Source: Natronobacterium gregoryi SP2 (GTDB lineage Archaea > Halobacteriota > Halobacteria > Halobacteriales > Natrialbaceae). Taken from it: a stretch of DNA of 64,000 nucleotides. Below are positions 7,636-16,074 of the stretch, piece after piece; position 1 is the stretch's first letter, and every line of letters starts with the position of its first letter. The notes beneath the pieces are model-generated. The model was not told the origin of the DNA. It searched no databases and saw only the letters and a list, made by a program, of their open reading frames with translations. The stretch lies in assembly GCF_000230715.2 (NCBI RefSeq), contig NC_019792.1:558001-622000 (forward strand). The letters run 5' to 3'. A program made the position numbers and the translations under genes.

Positions 7636-10313
7636 GAGTCGACCGCGTTCGTCTGCTGAACTTCAAGTGCTACGGCGACGCCGATCTTACCCTCGAACGC
7701 GGCGTCACCGTCGTTCACGGCGTCAACGGCAGCGGGAAGTCGACGCTGCTCGAGGCCGTCTTCTTCGCCCTCTACGGTTCGAAGGCGCTGGACAGCCGCA
7801 CCCTCGACGACGTGATCACTACCGGAGAGAAAGAGGCCGAAGTCGAACTGTGGTTCACCCACGACGACCGCAAGTACCACGTCGAACGCCAACTCAAGCT
7901 CCGGGGCGACCGTGCGACCACGACGAAGTGCGTCCTCGAGACGCCGACCGAGTCGATAGAGGGCGCACGCGATGTCCGCCGGGAGGTGACGGAACTGCTG
8001 CGGATGGACGCCGAGGCGTTCGTCAACTGTGCGTACGTCCGACAGGGCGAGGTCAACAAACTCATTCACGCCTCACCGAGCGACCGACAGGACATGATCG
8101 ACGACCTCCTCCAGTTGGGTGCACTCGAGGAGTACCGCGAACGGGCAAGCGATGCACGACTCGGGGTCAAGTCCGTGCTCGACGGCCAGCGGGAAGTCCT
8201 CGAGGACGTCCGCAAGCAGGTCGAAAAGAAAGAGGAGGCGAATCTTCACGAACGGCTCAACGACCTCGAGTCCAGACGGGCCGAGATCACCGAGAACATC
8301 GACCACTTCGAGTCCCAACGCGAGGAGGCACAGGAGACGCTGGAAACCGCCGAAGACGTCCTCGAACGCCACGCGGAGACCCGCGAGGAGATCGACGACC
8401 TCGAAGCGGAGGTCGAAGCGATTCGCTCGAAAGTCGAGGAGACCGAGCGCAAACGCGAGGACGCGAAAGAGCGGATTCGCGAACTCGAGGCCGAACGCGA
8501 GGAACTCGCCGAGGAACGCGCGGAACTGCTCGAGGAGGCCGCCGTCGACGTCGAAGACGACCGGCCCGAGACGGTCGAGAGCGCGATAGAGGGCCTCGAG
8601 AGCCGGGACGAACAACTCCGGGACGACCTCGAGGAGGTCAAGATCGCAATCCAGACGAAAACCGACGAGCGCGAACGACTCCAGAAAGCAGCCGACGACC
8701 TCGAGAAACAGGCCGAGGCGGCCCGCGAGCGGGCCGACGAACTGACCGAGAGACTCGAGGAAGACGAGGAAGCGATCGAGGACCGCGAGGCGAAACTCGA
8801 GGAACTCGAAGACGACATCGAGTCCGCCCGCGCGCAGTTCGAAGACGCCTCGGTCGGGTTCGGCGAAGCCGTCTCGTATCTCGAGGAACTCGAGGCCGAA
8901 CGCGACGAGCTAACCGACGAAATCGGCGACCTCACTGCCGACCGCAAAGCTCTCGAGAACGCCATCGAGGAGGGAAAACGGTTGCTCGAGGAGGGAAAGT
9001 GCCCCGAGTGTGGCCAGTCCGTCGAGGACTCGCCCCACGTCGAACTCGAGGGCGAACGCGAGGAACTCGACGAAATCGAGTCGAAACTCGAGGAACTCGA
9101 GGCCGAACGCGACGACCTCGATGAACGGATCGAACGCGCGGAGACCCTCCGCGAGGCCGAACGCCGCGCCGATCGACTCGAGGACAACCGCGACAACGTC
9201 GAACAGTTGCTCGCGGAGAAACGCGAGACGATCGTCGACCGTCGCGACCAGCGCGACGAGTTGCGAGCGGACGCCGAGGAGTACGAGAACGAGGCCGCCG
9301 AGAAACGCGAGGACGCCGACGCGCTCGAGAACGAGATCGACGAGAAGCGAGCCGAACTCGGGGATATCAACTCCGAGCGGACCGAGATCACGGAGACTCT
9401 CGAGACGCTCCGGCGTGTCCTCGAGATCACGGACGAACGCGAGGAACTTGCCGGCGAAATCGAGAATCGCCATGAACGCCGCACAGACTGGCAGGAGATC
9501 AACGACGAACGTCGCGACCGGCTCTCGGACAAACGAGAGCGCAAGCGCGACCTCGAGGAGGAGTTCGACGAGGACCGCATCGAGACGGCCCGAGAAGACA
9601 GGAAAAACGCCGAACAGTACATCGAGAAAGTCGACGCGCGACTCGAGGAACTCGAGGGTAACCGCGACGAGATCCAGGGGACGATCGGCGGCGTCGAGGA
9701 GAGACTCGAGGAACTAGAGCGACTCCGTGATCGACTCGAGGAACTCGAGGAGCGGTGTGAGAGACTCGAGTCGTTGTACGACGAGGCCGAGACGCTCCAG
9801 ACGACCTACGGCGAGTTGCGTTCGGAACTGCGACAGCGTAACGTCGAGACCTTAGAACGACTGCTCAACGAGACGTTCGACCTGGTCTACCAGAACGATT
9901 CCTATGCCGCGATCGAACTCGACGGCGACTATCGGCTGACGGTTTACCAGAAGGACGGCGAAAGCTTAGAGCCCGAACAGCTCTCCGGCGGCGAGCGGGC
10001 GCTTTTCAACCTTAGCCTGCGGTGTGCGATCTACCGCCTGCTCGCGGAAGGCGTCGAGGGGACGGCACCGATGCCGCCCCTCATTCTGGACGAACCGACC
10101 GTCTTCCTCGATTCGGGCCACGTCACGCAACTCGTCTCTCTCGTCGAGTCGATGCGGGAACTCGGCGTCGAACAGATCGTCGTCGTCAGCCACGACGAGG
10201 AACTCGTCGGTGCGGCCGACTCGCTCGTGCGGGTCGAGAAAGACGCGACATCGAACCGGTCGCGCCTCGAACGGGGCGAACCACCCGAGATGGAGTTGCT
10301 TGCGTCGGACTGA
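7632..10313 (+). CDS. rad50: DNA double-strand break repair ATPase Rad50
   Basis: 893 aa SMC-like ATPase, partner of Mre11. Walker A is GVNGSGKST (about 30-38); a very long Glu/Arg-rich coiled coil follows, interrupted at about 456 by the zinc hook CPECGQ, which joins two Rad50 arms. The second coil leads into the ABC signature LSGGERALFNLSLR (about 782) and Walker B LILDEPTVFLD (about 815), then the D-loop and VVSHDEEL switch. Length and layout are those of full archaeal Rad50. Codon use in the coil is strongly GAG/GAC/CGC. Confidence 0.97.
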   Translation: MRVDRVRLLNFKCYGDADLTLERGVTVVHGVNGSGKSTLLEAVFFALYGSKALDSRTLDDVITTGEKEAEVELWFTHDDRKYHVERQLKLRGDRATTTKCVLETPTESIEGARDVRREVTELLRMDAEAFVNCAYVRQGEVNKLIHASPSDRQDMIDDLLQLGALEEYRERASDARLGVKSVLDGQREVLEDVRKQVEKKEEANLHERLNDLESRRAEITENIDHFESQREEAQETLETAEDVLERHAETREEIDDLEAEVEAIRSKVEETERKREDAKERIRELEAEREELAEERAELLEEAAVDVEDDRPETVESAIEGLESRDEQLRDDLEEVKIAIQTKTDERERLQKAADDLEKQAEAARERADELTERLEEDEEAIEDREAKLEELEDDIESARAQFEDASVGFGEAVSYLEELEAERDELTDEIGDLTADRKALENAIEEGKRLLEEGKCPECGQSVEDSPHVELEGEREELDEIESKLEELEAERDDLDERIERAETLREAERRADRLEDNRDNVEQLLAEKRETIVDRRDQRDELRADAEEYENEAAEKREDADALENEIDEKRAELGDINSERTEITETLETLRRVLEITDEREELAGEIENRHERRTDWQEINDERRDRLSDKRERKRDLEEEFDEDRIETAREDRKNAEQYIEKVDARLEELEGNRDEIQGTIGGVEERLEELERLRDRLEELEERCERLESLYDEAETLQTTYGELRSELRQRNVETLERLLNETFDLVYQNDSYAAIELDGDYRLTVYQKDGESLEPEQLSGGERALFNLSLRCAIYRLLAEGVEGTAPMPPLILDEPTVFLDSGHVTQLVSLVESMRELGVEQIVVVSHDEELVGAADSLVRVEKDATSNRSRLERGEPPEMELLASD

Positions 10314-10324
10314 CGTCGACGTCG

Positions 10325-10789
10325 CTACTCGAGTGGCGGCTCTTCGTTCTCGTCGTTTTCGGCAGTCTCGTCGGTTCGAATTGCCTCGAGTGCCAACTCA
10401 CACGTTTCGGTGAGTCGATAGCCACGTTCGCCGGCGACGTCGATTTCCGCGAGCAGGCCGGCCGACGAGAGGACAGTCAGCCGTCCGTGGAGGTCACTCT
10501 CACAGAGGTTGTAGGCGTCGAGTAACGTGCGAACGCCAAGTGCCCCGCGGTTCTCGAGTTCGACCAGCAGGCCGAGCGTCTTCTCGTCGTGGACGTTCGT
10601 CAGGAGGGTCCGAACCGGGTCGTCGATCGTCGCGGCTGCCGTCTCGAGTCCGGATTCGGCGACGAACTCGAGGCGGTCGTTCTGGACGTAACACTCGTCT
10701 CCGGTCTCGGGGTCGCGGACGAGACTCGCTCGTTCGGAGCGTTTCAAGAGCAGGTACCGGTTTCCGTGGTCGTCTCGAACAGGTTTCAT
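10325..10789 (-). CDS. Haloarchaeal conserved protein with winged-helix-like C-terminal domain
   Basis: 154 aa. The N-terminus (YLLLKRSERASLVRDPETGDECYV) looks like a small beta domain. The middle and C-terminal part (about 60-135) reads as a winged helix: LLVELENRGALGVRTLLDAYNLCESDLHGRLTVLSSAGLL, then a wing (GYRLTETCELALEAI). The tail is acidic. It resembles the haloarchaeal DUF7346-type proteins encoded next to rad50. It is convergent with rad50 (12-bp gap), and its start overlaps the stop of the upstream membrane gene in ATGA, so the two form an operon. A regulatory or DNA-binding role is inference. Confidence 0.7.
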   Translation of the reverse strand: MKPVRDDHGNRYLLLKRSERASLVRDPETGDECYVQNDRLEFVAESGLETAAATIDDPVRTLLTNVHDEKTLGLLVELENRGALGVRTLLDAYNLCESDLHGRLTVLSSAGLLAEIDVAGERGYRLTETCELALEAIRTDETAENDENEEPPLE

Positions 10790-11253
10790 GGGTCGGTATC
10801 GTCGGTTTCGTTCTCGGTCGGAGCGGATTCCGTGGTGGTGGTCTCCGCGGCTGTCGGTTTCGAACTGCTCGAGGTGTCGGCATCGAAGGCCCGATACCGA
10901 CGGATAGCGAGACCAAACAAGACGAGTCCGCCGCTGATCAACCAGACGCTGTACGTCGTGTTCCCTTCGAAGACAAAGAGCATGATGCCGAGCGAGAGAA
11001 CGAAGACGGCCGCGTTGATCACGAGTACGAGTGCCCAGAACATCTTCACGAGATCGGCTGGAGCGCCCGTCCCGGCAGTGGACATCTCCGGAATCGACAC
11101 GTTCGGGGGCTCCGGTGGCTCCGGGGGCTCCGGCCCCGATTTCGGGTCGACGGCCGGAATCGTCAGCGAGTCGCTGTCCGGGTCCCCGAATTCAGCCTCC
11201 GGATCGTACTCCTCGGGCGCGTCCGGCTCGTGGTCGCTCCGGTCGAGTGCCAC
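10786..11253 (-). CDS. Haloarchaeal membrane protein with acidic N-terminus
   Basis: 155 aa from GTG at 11253, chosen because a TATA-like CCTTTTCTTT lies about 28 nt upstream and because longer starts (up to 11376) would run through repeat-like DNA. It has an acidic, Pro-rich N-terminus (EPPEPPEPP), two hydrophobic helices (about MFWALVLVINAAVFVLSLGI and YSVWLISGGLVLFGLA) and a Ser/Thr/Glu-rich tail. It is probably an inner-membrane protein, similar to the DUF7322-type proteins of haloarchaea. Operon with the following winged-helix gene. Function unknown. Confidence 0.65.
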   Translation of the reverse strand: MALDRSDHEPDAPEEYDPEAEFGDPDSDSLTIPAVDPKSGPEPPEPPEPPNVSIPEMSTAGTGAPADLVKMFWALVLVINAAVFVLSLGIMLFVFEGNTTYSVWLISGGLVLFGLAIRRYRAFDADTSSSSKPTAAETTTTESAPTENETDDTDP

Positions 11254-11297
11254 GGACGAGTGGAGGACCACCGGAAAGAAAAGGATTCGTGTTCGAA

Positions 11298-11335
11298 CTC
11301 GAACGGTCTGCTGTCGCCAATTACCGGCGATAACC
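11298..11335. repeat. Partial arm of the dispersed palindrome family
   Basis: ACGGTCTGCTGTCGCCAATT and the following ACCGGCGATAA match the left arm of the full palindrome at 20529-20615 (CGGTTTGCTGTATTCAATTA then CCGCCAAT). I find no matching second arm, so this is probably a decayed copy. Confidence 0.4.
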
Positions 11336-11460
11336 GGACCTGAATCGTCAACTGGTGGTGGCGAGTACCGGCTCAACCGTCGGATGCCGGGTTGATTCGG
11401 CCGACACGGCCGGGTTCGACGCCCAGTGAAGGGTTAGCCGCCACTTTGGGAACAAAACAG

Positions 11461-11547
11461 TCCCAGGCGGTTTGCTGTGCGTTGTTTCCGGTGTACTGTG
11501 TCCCGAAGCGCGTGCACTGGGAGATCGGTACAGCAGTCTCGCTCAGG
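11461..11547. repeat. Dispersed long palindrome, copy downstream of the DUF7331-like gene
   Basis: Left arm AGGCGGTTTGCTGTGCGTTG, right arm CGGTACAGCAGTCTCGCTCA, with further complementary bases towards the centre (TGTACTG/CAGTGCA). The right arm runs into the stop codon of the leftward gene at 11543, so in RNA it would form a 3'-end hairpin. Confidence 0.6.
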
Positions 11548-11731
11548 CGAGTTCCTCGAGGACGAGCGTTCGGGACGTTTCCATCCACGCGAGGGGGTTC
11601 TCGGCGTCGTAGAAGACGACGCCGTCGTCGGTTTCGTAGGATTCGATCGTCGCCGTTCCCTCGGGAGCGCTACTCGGCTCGCGTCGATCCATCGTTTCGT
11701 CGTCGTTTGCGGGGGAAGACACGTCGATCAC
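11543..11731 (-). CDS. Small conserved haloarchaeal protein, DUF7331-like
   Basis: 62 aa. The C-terminal half IESYETDDGVVFYDAENPLAWMETSRTL matches what I remember of a short haloarchaeal family (DUF7331) with a conserved VFYDAENPLAW core. The N-terminus is polar and probably disordered. It lies divergent to polB and about 130 bp from its start, as in other haloarchaea. Function is unknown. A long palindrome sits at its 3' end. Confidence 0.75.
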   Translation of the reverse strand: MIDVSSPANDDETMDRREPSSAPEGTATIESYETDDGVVFYDAENPLAWMETSRTLVLEELA

Positions 11732-11830
11732 CTCGAGTGGTGTTATGTGTTACCACAGTATAGGTCTTGTTGCCCGTGCAGTGTCACGATCCGCAGACGG
11801 CAGGTCGATCGTCCCGATGGATTGCGGGGG

Positions 11831-11861
11831 TTTTTATTTGGGGACTCCAAACTGCGATACC
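11831..11861 (+). promoter_or_regulatory. polB promoter, leaderless
   Basis: TTTTTATTT at 11831-11839 is a clear archaeal TATA element in otherwise GC-rich DNA. Its distance to the ATG at 11862 (about 27 nt from centre) predicts transcription starting at or within a few bases of the start codon. Confidence 0.7.
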
Positions 11862-14591
11862 ATGACTGAGGCGGGCCAGGCCGGACTCACGGAGTTTTCG
11901 TCGTCACCGGAGTCCGACGGTGAGAAGAGACCCGACGAAGAGGCAGTCGCCGTCGCAGGCGCGACCAACGGGAGCGGCGTCGAGGTCGTCGACGTCGTCG
12001 AGGAGACGCTTCCGGACGCCGACGGCGACCTCGAACTCGCCGTGATGCAGGTCGACTACACGGTCACTGGCTACGGGGACGAAGAACAACCGATCATACA
12101 CGTCTTCGGGCGGACGCCGGACGGAACGCTCGAGCACGTCCAGGTAGTCGACTTCGAGCCGTACTTCTACGCGCCGACGGAGACGCTCGAGCGGCCGCCC
12201 GAAGAGGAGTACGACCGACTGACTGGGAGCCGTGAGTACGATCGAAACGGCGAGCGCTACGAGAGTATCCGTGGCGAGAAACTGACCAAGATTTTCGGTC
12301 AGACGCCACGCGACGTCGGACAGGTCCGTGACGACTTCGAGCACTACGAGGCGGACATTCTCTTTCCGAATCGGTTCCTGATCGACAAGGACGTCCGTAG
12401 TGGCATTCGTATCCCCGAACGCAGGGCCGACGACGACTCGCTGGTGATCCATCACGAGGAGGTCGAGCCAGTTGACGTCGACGCCGAGCCGCGCGTGTTG
12501 ACGTTCGACATCGAGGTCGACGACCGCTCCGGCTTCCCCGAGGACGGCGAGGAACCGATCGTCTGTCTCACGAGCCACGATTCGTACGAAGACGAGTACA
12601 TCATGTGGCTCTACGAGGCCCCGATCGGCGACGGCGAGATTCCAGCAGAGATCGCCGAGTACGACCCGATCGAGGGCGAGATCGATCACGAGGTCCGGGC
12701 CTTCGAGGAGGAAGAAGCCATGCTCGAGGCCTTTATGGAGTACGTCGAAGAAACCGACGGAGACGTGCTTACGGGGTGGAACTTCGAGGATTTCGACGCG
12801 CCGTACTTCCTCGATCGACTCGAGGAACTTCAGGGCGGCCACGACTACGACCTCTCGATCGATCGCCTCTCTCGCGTCGACGAGGTCTGGCGGAGCAACT
12901 GGGGTGGCCCGGACATCAAGGGCCGGGTCGTCTTCGACCTGCTGTATGGCTACCAGCGGATGGTTTTCTCGGAGCTGGACTCCTATCGACTGGACGCCGT
13001 CGGCGAGGAAGAACTGGGCGTCGGGAAAGAGCGGTACGCTGGCGATATCGGCGACCTCTGGGAAGACAATCCCACCCAGTTGCTCGAGTACAACCTCCGG
13101 GACGTCGAACTCTGTGTCGAACTCGACCGCCAGCAGGCGATCGTCGCTTTCTGGGACGAGGTGCGGTCGTTCGTCGGCTGTAAACTCGAGGACGCGCCGA
13201 CGCCCGGTGACGCGGTCGACATGTACGTCCTCCATCAGGCTCACGGCCGATTCGCACTCCCTTCCAAGGGCCAGCAAGAAGCCGGCGAAGAGTACGAGGG
13301 AGGTGCCGTCTTCGAGCCGATCACGGGCGTCAAAGAGAACGTCACCGTGCTCGACCTGAAATCGCTGTACCCGATGTGTATGGTGACCGTGAACGCGTCG
13401 CCGGAGACGAAGGTCGATCCCGAGACCTACGACGGCGAGACCTACGAGGCGCCGACGGGGACCCACTTCCGGAAGGAACCGGACGGCGTCAACCGAACGA
13501 TGATCGAGGAACTGCTCGCCGAGCGCGAGGAGAAGAAAGAGCTCCGGAACCAGCACGAGCCTGGCACGCCCGAGTACGAGCAGTACGACCGCCAGCAGGG
13601 AGCAGTGAAGGTCATTATGAACTCGCTCTACGGAGTGTCAGGATGGGAACAATTTCGGCTCTACGACAAAGAGGCAGCGGCTGCAATCACCGCCACTGGG
13701 CGTGAAGTAATCGAATTTACGGAGACAGCAGCGAACGAACTCGATTATCAGGTCGCGTATGGTGACACCGACTCGGTCATGCTCGAACTCGGCGACGGCA
13801 TCCCGAAGGAGAAAGCCCTCGAGACGTCTTTCGAGATCGAGGAGCACATCAACGACCGGTACGACGACTTCGCTCGAGAGGACCTGAACGCCGACCAGCA
13901 CCGTTTCCAGATCGAGTTCGAGAAGCTCTATCGACGATTCTTCCAGGCGGGCAAGAAAAAACGGTACGCCGGCCACATCACCTGGAAGGAGGGGAAAGAC
14001 GTCGACACGATCGACATCGTCGGCTTCGAGTACCAGCGGTCGGACATCGCGCCGATCACCAAGGAGGTCCAGCATCGCGTCATCGAGATGATCGTCAAGG
14101 AAGGCGACGTCGAGGGTGCCAAGGAGTACGTCAACGGGGTCATCGAGGACGTCCTCGACGGGAACGTCTCGGACGAAGAGATCGCCATCCCAGGTGGTAT
14201 CGGCAAGCGACTGGACAACTACGACACGGACACAGCCCAGGTTCGGGGTGCGAAGTATGCCAACCTCCTGCTTGATACCAACTTTCAGCGGGGCAGCAAA
14301 CCCAAGCGACTCTACCTCGACCGCGTCGATCCCGCGTTCTTCCGCCGGATGGAAGACGAATGTGGGTTCGATCCCCAGCGCGATCCGCTCTACGGTGCGT
14401 TCAAGCGCGATCCCGACGTGATCTGTTTCGAGTACGACGACCAGATCCCCGAGGCGTTCGAGGTCGACTACGACAAGATGCTCGAGAAGACTTTGAAGGG
14501 ACCAATCGAACGCATCCTCGAGGCACTCGACGTCTCCTGGGAGGAAGTCAAAAGTGGCCAAGAGCAGACCGGTCTAGACAGTTTCATGTGA
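11862..14591 (+). CDS. polB: DNA polymerase B (replicative family B polymerase, intein-free)
   Basis: 909 aa from ATG 11862, chosen for the TATA box upstream; an in-frame ATG at 11745 would put the promoter inside the gene. Exonuclease motifs: FDIEVDD (ExoI, about 215), GWNFEDFDAPYF (ExoII, about 304), YNLRDVEL (ExoIII, about 409). Polymerase motifs: DLKSLYPM (A, about 496), KVIMNSLYG (B, about 582), YGDTDS (C, about 632). Many haloarchaeal polB genes carry inteins in motifs A, B or C; none is present here. Codons between motifs B and C are unusually A/T-ending (see findings). Confidence 0.97.
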   Translation: MTEAGQAGLTEFSSSPESDGEKRPDEEAVAVAGATNGSGVEVVDVVEETLPDADGDLELAVMQVDYTVTGYGDEEQPIIHVFGRTPDGTLEHVQVVDFEPYFYAPTETLERPPEEEYDRLTGSREYDRNGERYESIRGEKLTKIFGQTPRDVGQVRDDFEHYEADILFPNRFLIDKDVRSGIRIPERRADDDSLVIHHEEVEPVDVDAEPRVLTFDIEVDDRSGFPEDGEEPIVCLTSHDSYEDEYIMWLYEAPIGDGEIPAEIAEYDPIEGEIDHEVRAFEEEEAMLEAFMEYVEETDGDVLTGWNFEDFDAPYFLDRLEELQGGHDYDLSIDRLSRVDEVWRSNWGGPDIKGRVVFDLLYGYQRMVFSELDSYRLDAVGEEELGVGKERYAGDIGDLWEDNPTQLLEYNLRDVELCVELDRQQAIVAFWDEVRSFVGCKLEDAPTPGDAVDMYVLHQAHGRFALPSKGQQEAGEEYEGGAVFEPITGVKENVTVLDLKSLYPMCMVTVNASPETKVDPETYDGETYEAPTGTHFRKEPDGVNRTMIEELLAEREEKKELRNQHEPGTPEYEQYDRQQGAVKVIMNSLYGVSGWEQFRLYDKEAAAAITATGREVIEFTETAANELDYQVAYGDTDSVMLELGDGIPKEKALETSFEIEEHINDRYDDFAREDLNADQHRFQIEFEKLYRRFFQAGKKKRYAGHITWKEGKDVDTIDIVGFEYQRSDIAPITKEVQHRVIEMIVKEGDVEGAKEYVNGVIEDVLDGNVSDEEIAIPGGIGKRLDNYDTDTAQVRGAKYANLLLDTNFQRGSKPKRLYLDRVDPAFFRRMEDECGFDPQRDPLYGAFKRDPDVICFEYDDQIPEAFEVDYDKMLEKTLKGPIERILEALDVSWEEVKSGQEQTGLDSFM

Positions 14592-14607
14592 GCTACTGGG
14601 CCGTCGC

Positions 14608-14688
14608 AGTGGCCCTCTACTCGTCGACCGATGGATCGAACCCGATCGTGTGGGGCCGGTTCGATCCATCGGTTCGAGCCTGGCCACT
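14608..14688. terminator. Large hairpin downstream of polB
   Basis: Perfect 16-bp inverted repeat ACCGATGGATCGAACC (14627-14642) / GGTTCGATCCATCGGT (14658-14673), flanked by a second pair AGTGGCC (14608-14614) / GGCCACT (14682-14688). It starts 17 bp after the polB stop and is a likely 3'-end structure. There is no U-run, so the terminator role is inferred. The rest of the 14.7-15.0 kb gap holds no gene I can support. Confidence 0.55.
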
Positions 14689-15035
14689 CCACTTCTACTG
14701 TAGTAGCCACTGCACGTCGGTGTGCACCCGCCTACGCTGAGTGTCGCGCGGTTCGGGACGAAATGAGCCCGCGATCGGTGTGGGCGGTGTGCAACCAGTT
14801 TCAGTTGTTACGATAAGCCCTCGAAATCGGGGCGATTCGGCGACACACCGATTGATAGCGGACGCTGGTCGCTGTAAACGAACTCCACAGGTAGTGACTT
14901 ACCTCACGTAAGCCAGCCCGCCGAAAGACGGTAGTATAAGGCCTTTCGGAGGATAATTGGGGCTTTTCCACTTGCAAGCAGTGGAGAGGGAATACTAGTT
15001 CTCTCTTCAAAAAATTATTTTGGTGATAGAATACC

Positions 15036-15066
15036 GTATCCAAATGGATACGAAACCGTTATTAGT
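15036..15066 (+). promoter_or_regulatory. suf operon promoter with inverted repeat
   Basis: GTATCC-AAAT-GGATAC (15036-15051) has perfect 6-bp arms. It lies next to the TATA-like GTTATTAGT (15058-15066), about 33-40 nt before the sufC ATG. This placement over the BRE/TATA region suits a regulator that blocks or recruits TFB. Metal-dependent control by the DtxR-type protein at 19541 is a guess. Confidence 0.45.
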
Positions 15067-15098
15067 CATACGACCCACCATTCAAACGACAGAGTACT

Positions 15099-16013
15099 AT
15101 GGCACGTCTCGAACTGAGCAACCTGCACGCGGAAGTGGCAGAAGGCGGCGAGAAGATCCTCGAGGGCGTCGATCTCGAGGTCGAGCCGGGCGAGATCCAC
15201 GCCCTGATGGGACCGAACGGTTCCGGGAAGTCGACGACCGCGAAGGTCGTCGCCGGCCACCCAGCCTACGAGGTTACCGAGGGGGCAGTCCTGCTTCACC
15301 TCGACGAAGACGAGTTCGGCGACGAAGTCGAGATCGACGAGGACCAGCGCACCTGGGATCTGCTGGACCTCGAGCCGAACGAGCGTGCCGCGCTCGGTGT
15401 CTTCCTCGGCTTCCAGTATCCGGCCGAGATCGAGGGCGTCACGATGACGAACTTCCTCCGAACGGCACTGAACGCCAAACTCGAGGAGCGTGAAGAGCTG
15501 TTCGAGGAAGAGGAAGGCGACGAAGACGAAGACGAGGACGAAGACGAGGGCTTCGAAACGTCGCCGATGGAAGGTCCCGCCGACGAGGGCGAGATCGGCG
15601 TCGCCGAGTTCCAAGAGATCCTCGCCGAGAAGATGGAGCAACTGGACATGGACGAGAAGTTCGCCCAGCGCTATCTCAACGCTGGCTTCTCTGGCGGTGA
15701 GAAAAAGCAAAACGAAGTGTTGCAGGCTGCAATCCTCGAGCCGTCGGTTGCCGTTCTCGACGAGATCGACTCCGGTCTCGACATCGACCGGCTCCAAGAT
15801 GTCTCGAACGGTATCAACGCCCTACGAGACGAGCAGGGAACCGGCATCCTCCAGATTACTCACTACCAGCGCATCCTCGACTACGTCGAGCCCGACCACG
15901 TCCACGTGATGCTCGACGGCCAGATCGCAAAGAGTGGCGGTCCGGAACTCGCCAAAAAACTCGAGGACAAGGGCTACGACTGGGTCCGTGAGGAAGTCTA
16001 CGGCACTGCGTAA
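15099..16013 (+). CDS. sufC: Fe-S cluster assembly ATPase SufC
   Basis: 304 aa ABC-type ATPase of the SUF machinery. Walker A GPNGSGKST (about 32-40), Q-loop in GFQYPAEIEG, signature FSGGEKKQNEVLQ (about 198), Walker B AVLDEIDSGLDID, and H-switch ITHYQR. Compared with the usual ~250 aa it has an acidic insert (about 130-168, runs of Glu/Asp) between the Q-loop and the signature. It drives conformational change of the SufB-SufD scaffold in cluster synthesis. First gene of sufC-sufB-sufD. Confidence 0.97.
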   Translation: MARLELSNLHAEVAEGGEKILEGVDLEVEPGEIHALMGPNGSGKSTTAKVVAGHPAYEVTEGAVLLHLDEDEFGDEVEIDEDQRTWDLLDLEPNERAALGVFLGFQYPAEIEGVTMTNFLRTALNAKLEEREELFEEEEGDEDEDEDEDEGFETSPMEGPADEGEIGVAEFQEILAEKMEQLDMDEKFAQRYLNAGFSGGEKKQNEVLQAAILEPSVAVLDEIDSGLDIDRLQDVSNGINALRDEQGTGILQITHYQRILDYVEPDHVHVMLDGQIAKSGGPELAKKLEDKGYDWVREEVYGTA

Positions 16014-16074
16014 CCGGATTCAGCTAGAAGAATGGTAACAACCCTGTCGCCGTAATCACGACCACAATCAAATC

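Noticed and set aside
11745-11861. Longer polB start at 11745
   Set aside because: It would place the TATA box inside the coding region; residues before 11862 are unlike the family.
11904-13556. 550-codon frame antisense to polB
   Set aside because: It mirrors polB codons and shows no domain; polB is certain.
13600-13770. Intein in polB
   Set aside because: Motifs A, B and C are uninterrupted and protein length is that of the bare polymerase. Only the codon patch remains as a trace.
14627-14673. GGTTCGATCC in the stem, like a tRNA T-arm
   Set aside because: It is part of a symmetric 16-bp hairpin. There is no acceptor, D-arm or anticodon stem, and no tRNA found elsewhere.
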